A model generated the notes under the pieces. That model worked only from the letters and a program-made list of their open reading frames with translations, was not told the DNA's origin and did not search any database. From the NCBI GenBank assembly GCA_020846105.1, contig JADLEN010000043.1:1-7502 (forward strand): 7,502 bases of DNA, read 5' to 3'. The DNA comes from Chitinophagaceae bacterium (GTDB taxonomy: Bacteria > Bacteroidota > Bacteroidia > Chitinophagales > Chitinophagaceae). The position numbers and the translations under genes are program-made. Positions 5,848-7,502 of this stretch are shown in pieces. The number at the start of each line of letters is the position of its first letter. Position 1 is the first letter of the stretch.

Positions 5848-7113
5848 TTATTTTATCTCATTAAGAATCTCGAAAAATCGATAGCAATCTTCAAAATTAT
5901 TGTACATCGGCACTGGTGCTATACGGATTACATTCGGCTCACGCCAGTCGGCTATTACGCCATTTGCTGTAAGGGCATCAAACACTTCGCGCCCTCTATT
6001 GGCAAACAATAGTGATAATTGCGCACCCCGTTTGGCAGGGTCTTTGGGGGTAATAATTGTAAATGATAAGTGGCTGAGCTGTGCTAATAAATATTCCATA
6101 TATGCAGTCATGCGGATGCTTTTTTCGCGTAGGGCAGGCAGGGTGGCCTTATCAAAAAGGTCGAGTGAGGCACGGTGTGCTACCATATTAAAAACAGGTG
6201 CATTACTCATTTGCCAGCTAGCAGCACCATTTGCAGGTACAAAACCTTTTTGCATTTTAAAACGGTTCTGCTCATCATTGCCCCACCAACCTGCAAGGCG
6301 AAAGGTGTCGGGATTATTGCCATGCAACTCATGCACGTATGCGCCACCCACTGCACCTGGTCCTGAATTGAGGTATTTGTAAGAGCACCAGCATGCAAAA
6401 TCTACTTGCCAATCGTGTAGCTGCAAGGGCACATTACCCACTGCGTGTGCAAGATCGAAACCGCAATAAGCACCCACAGTGTGTGCTGCTTCGGTTATAG
6501 CTTTCATGTCGAATAATTGGCCAGTATAATAATTGACACCGCCAAAAAGCACCACTGCCAGTGAGTCTCCGGCATCGGCAATGGCTTTTAAAATATCCTC
6601 GTCCTCAATAGTATGTGCGCCTGTGCGAGGCGATATTTCTATAATGGCTTCATTAGGGTCGTAGCCGTACATGCGCACTTGTGTTTCTATTGCATATTGG
6701 TCGCTAGGAAATGCACCAGCTTCCATAATTATTTTATAGCGACCATTTTTGGGGCGATAAAAAGACAATAATAGCAAATGCAAATTGACTGTGAGCGTGT
6801 TCATTGCCACTACTTCCTCTTTCTTGGCGCCAACAATTTTTGCCAATGGTGCCGCAAATTGCTGGTGATAAGAAAACCAGGGGCTTTTGGCTTCAAAATG
6901 CCCTTCCACACCATATTTGGCCCAGTCGTCTAGCTCTGCATTCATCAAATATTTTACAGCGCTAGATTGTAAGCCCAGCGAATTGCCGCAGAAATATACT
7001 GAGTTTTTATCGTTGTGTTGGGGTATCAAAAAACGCTCTCTAAAAGAGTGTAAAATATCTATTTGATCTTGGCTGCGCGCATATTCTAAAGTCGCTTCAA
7101 AAGGTTGTGGCAT
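5848..7113 (-). CDS. kynU: Kynureninase
   Basis: A 421-residue PLP-dependent fold-type I enzyme that cleaves L-kynurenine or 3-hydroxykynurenine to anthranilate or 3-hydroxyanthranilate plus alanine, in tryptophan catabolism or de novo NAD synthesis; it should be a cytoplasmic homodimer. Visible family motifs are YFCGNSLGLQ (40-49), the PLP-ring region MEAGAFPSDQYAIE (130-143), GFDLAHAVGN (218-227, with D220 and H223 at the cofactor), and the Schiff-base lysine K246 in CSYKYLNSGPG. These are followed by FRLAGWWGND (271-280), RFKMQKGF, WQMSNAPVF (300-308) and the C-terminal NVIRIAPVPMYNNFEDCYRFF (394-414). Length and both ends match full-length family members. The start ATG 7113 follows a TACTTTTG -7 element by about 26 nt. 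One oddity is the GWWGN sequence, where I recall most members having His after GWWG or GWFG. No other kynurenine-pathway gene is in the window. Confidence 0.96.
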   Translation of the reverse strand: MPQPFEATLEYARSQDQIDILHSFRERFLIPQHNDKNSVYFCGNSLGLQSSAVKYLMNAELDDWAKYGVEGHFEAKSPWFSYHQQFAAPLAKIVGAKKEEVVAMNTLTVNLHLLLLSFYRPKNGRYKIIMEAGAFPSDQYAIETQVRMYGYDPNEAIIEISPRTGAHTIEDEDILKAIADAGDSLAVVLFGGVNYYTGQLFDMKAITEAAHTVGAYCGFDLAHAVGNVPLQLHDWQVDFACWCSYKYLNSGPGAVGGAYVHELHGNNPDTFRLAGWWGNDEQNRFKMQKGFVPANGAASWQMSNAPVFNMVAHRASLDLFDKATLPALREKSIRMTAYMEYLLAQLSHLSFTIITPKDPAKRGAQLSLLFANRGREVFDALTANGVIADWREPNVIRIAPVPMYNNFEDCYRFFEILNEIK

Positions 7114-7139
7114 AAGCTGTAAATGTTTTGGGAATCGTA

Positions 7140-7173
7140 CAAAAGTAAAATTCTTGGGGGGAAATCGTTAACA
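7140..7173 (-). promoter_or_regulatory. Bacteroidota-type promoter for kynU
   Basis: On the minus strand TACTTTTG (7147-7140) is a full match to the TAnnTTTG -7 consensus. The -33 position is poor: only TGTT (7173-7170) lies at the expected distance (22 nt), against a consensus of TTTG. The implied leader is about 20 nt. A G6 run (7156-7161) sits in the spacer. A weak -33 could mean low basal or activator-dependent expression, but this is inference. Confidence 0.45.
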
Positions 7174-7212
7174 TTTAAAAAGAAAAAACCGATATTTGAG
7201 GTATGCAAATTT

Positions 7213-7237
7213 GAAAATATCAAAATATTGTATTTTC
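7213..7237. repeat. 7-bp inverted repeat in the kynU / PKD-protein divergent region
   Basis: GAAAATA (7213-7219) and TATTTTC (7231-7237) are perfect complements with an 11-nt centre. The site lies in the 195-bp divergent intergenic region (7114-7308), upstream of the predicted kynU promoter and of the PKD-protein start. Symmetry and position allow an operator or an AT-rich promoter element. At this base composition a 7-bp AT-rich repeat can also arise by chance. Confidence 0.25.
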
Positions 7238-7267
7238 TTAGTGTCGAAAACCCTAATTCAGTAGCCT

Positions 7268-7285
7268 TTAAAGCTGTTGCTTTAA
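7268..7285 (+). promoter_or_regulatory. Leader hairpin upstream of the PKD-domain protein
   Basis: TTAAAGC (7268-7274) pairs perfectly with GCTTTAA (7279-7285) around a TGTT tetraloop. It ends 23 nt before ATG 7309. Between it and the start lies a perfect 14-bp AT palindrome (TTTTTAATTAAAAA, 7293-7306), which keeps the initiation region A/T-rich as is usual in Bacteroidota. If the transcript starts upstream of 7268, the hairpin would be part of the 5' leader. I could not place the promoter convincingly. Confidence 0.3.
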
Positions 7286-7308
7286 TCGTTAATTTTTAAT
7301 TAAAAACT

Positions 7309-7502
7309 ATGAAACAATTTTACACCCTTATTATCCTACTTTATGCCCTAGCTTTTGGCGCTAATACTACATTTGCCCAAACAGCCGATTTCTCGGCCTC
7401 TGTAACATCTGGCTGTAACCCTTTGGTGGTTACTTTTACCGATAAAAGTACAGGCACTAGCAGCAGCACTATTTACAGTTGGGATTTTGGCGACTTTAAA
7501 TA
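7309..7502 (+). CDS. Exported PKD-domain protein, N-terminal fragment (3' end outside window)
   Basis: ATG 7309 opens a frame that stays open to the window end (64 complete codons). Residues 1-23 form a Sec signal peptide: MKQF, the hydrophobic stretch YTLIILLYALAFGA, and a likely cut after TFA23 with Q24 as the first mature residue. Immediately after it a PKD-type immunoglobulin-like domain begins: ADFSASVTSGCNPLVVTFTD (26-45), then IYSWDFGDF (55-63), where PKD domains have W-D-F-G-D-G. In Bacteroidota, proteins opening this way are often long, multi-PKD surface adhesins or gliding-type proteins ending in a T9SS sorting or gliding-motility C-terminal domain; the rest lies beyond the window, so that is only expectation. 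It is divergent from kynU. The leader is A-rich with no Shine-Dalgarno. The start is well supported by the signal peptide. Confidence 0.85.
   Translation, partial: MKQFYTLIILLYALAFGANTTFAQTADFSASVTSGCNPLVVTFTDKSTGTSSSTIYSWDFGDFK

Noticed and set aside
5824..5873. Possible promoter before the T9SS-protein gene (TAACTTTC or TACCTTTA on the minus strand)
   Set aside because: Both -7 candidates deviate at the last base, and the only -33 candidate is TTTC within kynU; too weak to call.
5900..6382. Plus-strand open frame of 160 codons antisense to kynU
   Set aside because: kynU is unmistakable on the other strand, and this frame shows no domain or start context; it arises from codon bias in kynU.
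7210..7238. TTTG (7210-7213) with TATTTTCT (7231-7238) as promoter of the PKD gene
   Set aside because: The -7 lacks the TTTG end and the spacing is only 17 nt; AT-rich DNA gives such matches by chance.
1..7502. CRISPR array, tRNA/rRNA gene, transposase or phage genes, toxin-antitoxin or defence module
   Set aside because: No spaced direct repeats, cloverleaf-like segments, terminal inverted repeats with target duplications, or proteins of these types were seen on either strand.

Overview
The window looks like ordinary chromosomal DNA of a Bacteroidota bacterium, probably a Chitinophagales- or Sphingobacteriales-type relative. The evidence is a type IX secretion (T9SS) type A C-terminal sorting domain, the Bacteroidota form of an OstA-like protein, a secreted PKD-domain protein, starts without Shine-Dalgarno sites but with A-rich leaders, and two promoters that fit the Bacteroidota TTTG / TAnnTTTG pattern. 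The species cannot be named from this sequence.

Layout: positions 1-2212 carry three plus-strand genes. These are the 3' end of an OstA-like outer-membrane biogenesis gene, an NfsB-like nitroreductase (start reassigned to 693), and a DsbA-superfamily FrnE-type oxidoreductase with an unusual signal peptide. Positions 2209-7113 carry three closely spaced minus-strand genes (gaps of 32 and 34 bp). In transcription order they are kynureninase (kynU), a T9SS-secreted protein of unknown function, and the primosomal helicase priA. From 7309 a plus-strand gene for an exported PKD-domain protein begins, divergent from kynU, and runs off the window.

How the genes relate: they do not form one pathway. 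The OstA-like protein belongs to envelope assembly, the nitroreductase and FrnE-like protein to redox chemistry, kynU to tryptophan catabolism or NAD synthesis, and priA to replication restart. The secreted T9SS and PKD proteins are surface or extracellular products.

Most notable: the T9SS protein has a complete signal peptide only if translation begins at a CTG codon (5815-5813). An ATG/GTG/TTG-only gene caller would start 56 codons late and lose the export signal. The FrnE-like protein carries a signal peptide ahead of what is normally a cytoplasmic fold, with two internal ATGs that could give a cytoplasmic form. A 43-bp near-perfect hairpin lies between the nitroreductase and frnE-like genes, and a 9-bp inverted repeat overlaps the nitroreductase promoter. 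I found no CRISPR array, tRNA, rRNA, IS element, phage module or convincing new multi-gene system. No gene-free stretch exceeds 300 bp; the longest is 7114-7308.
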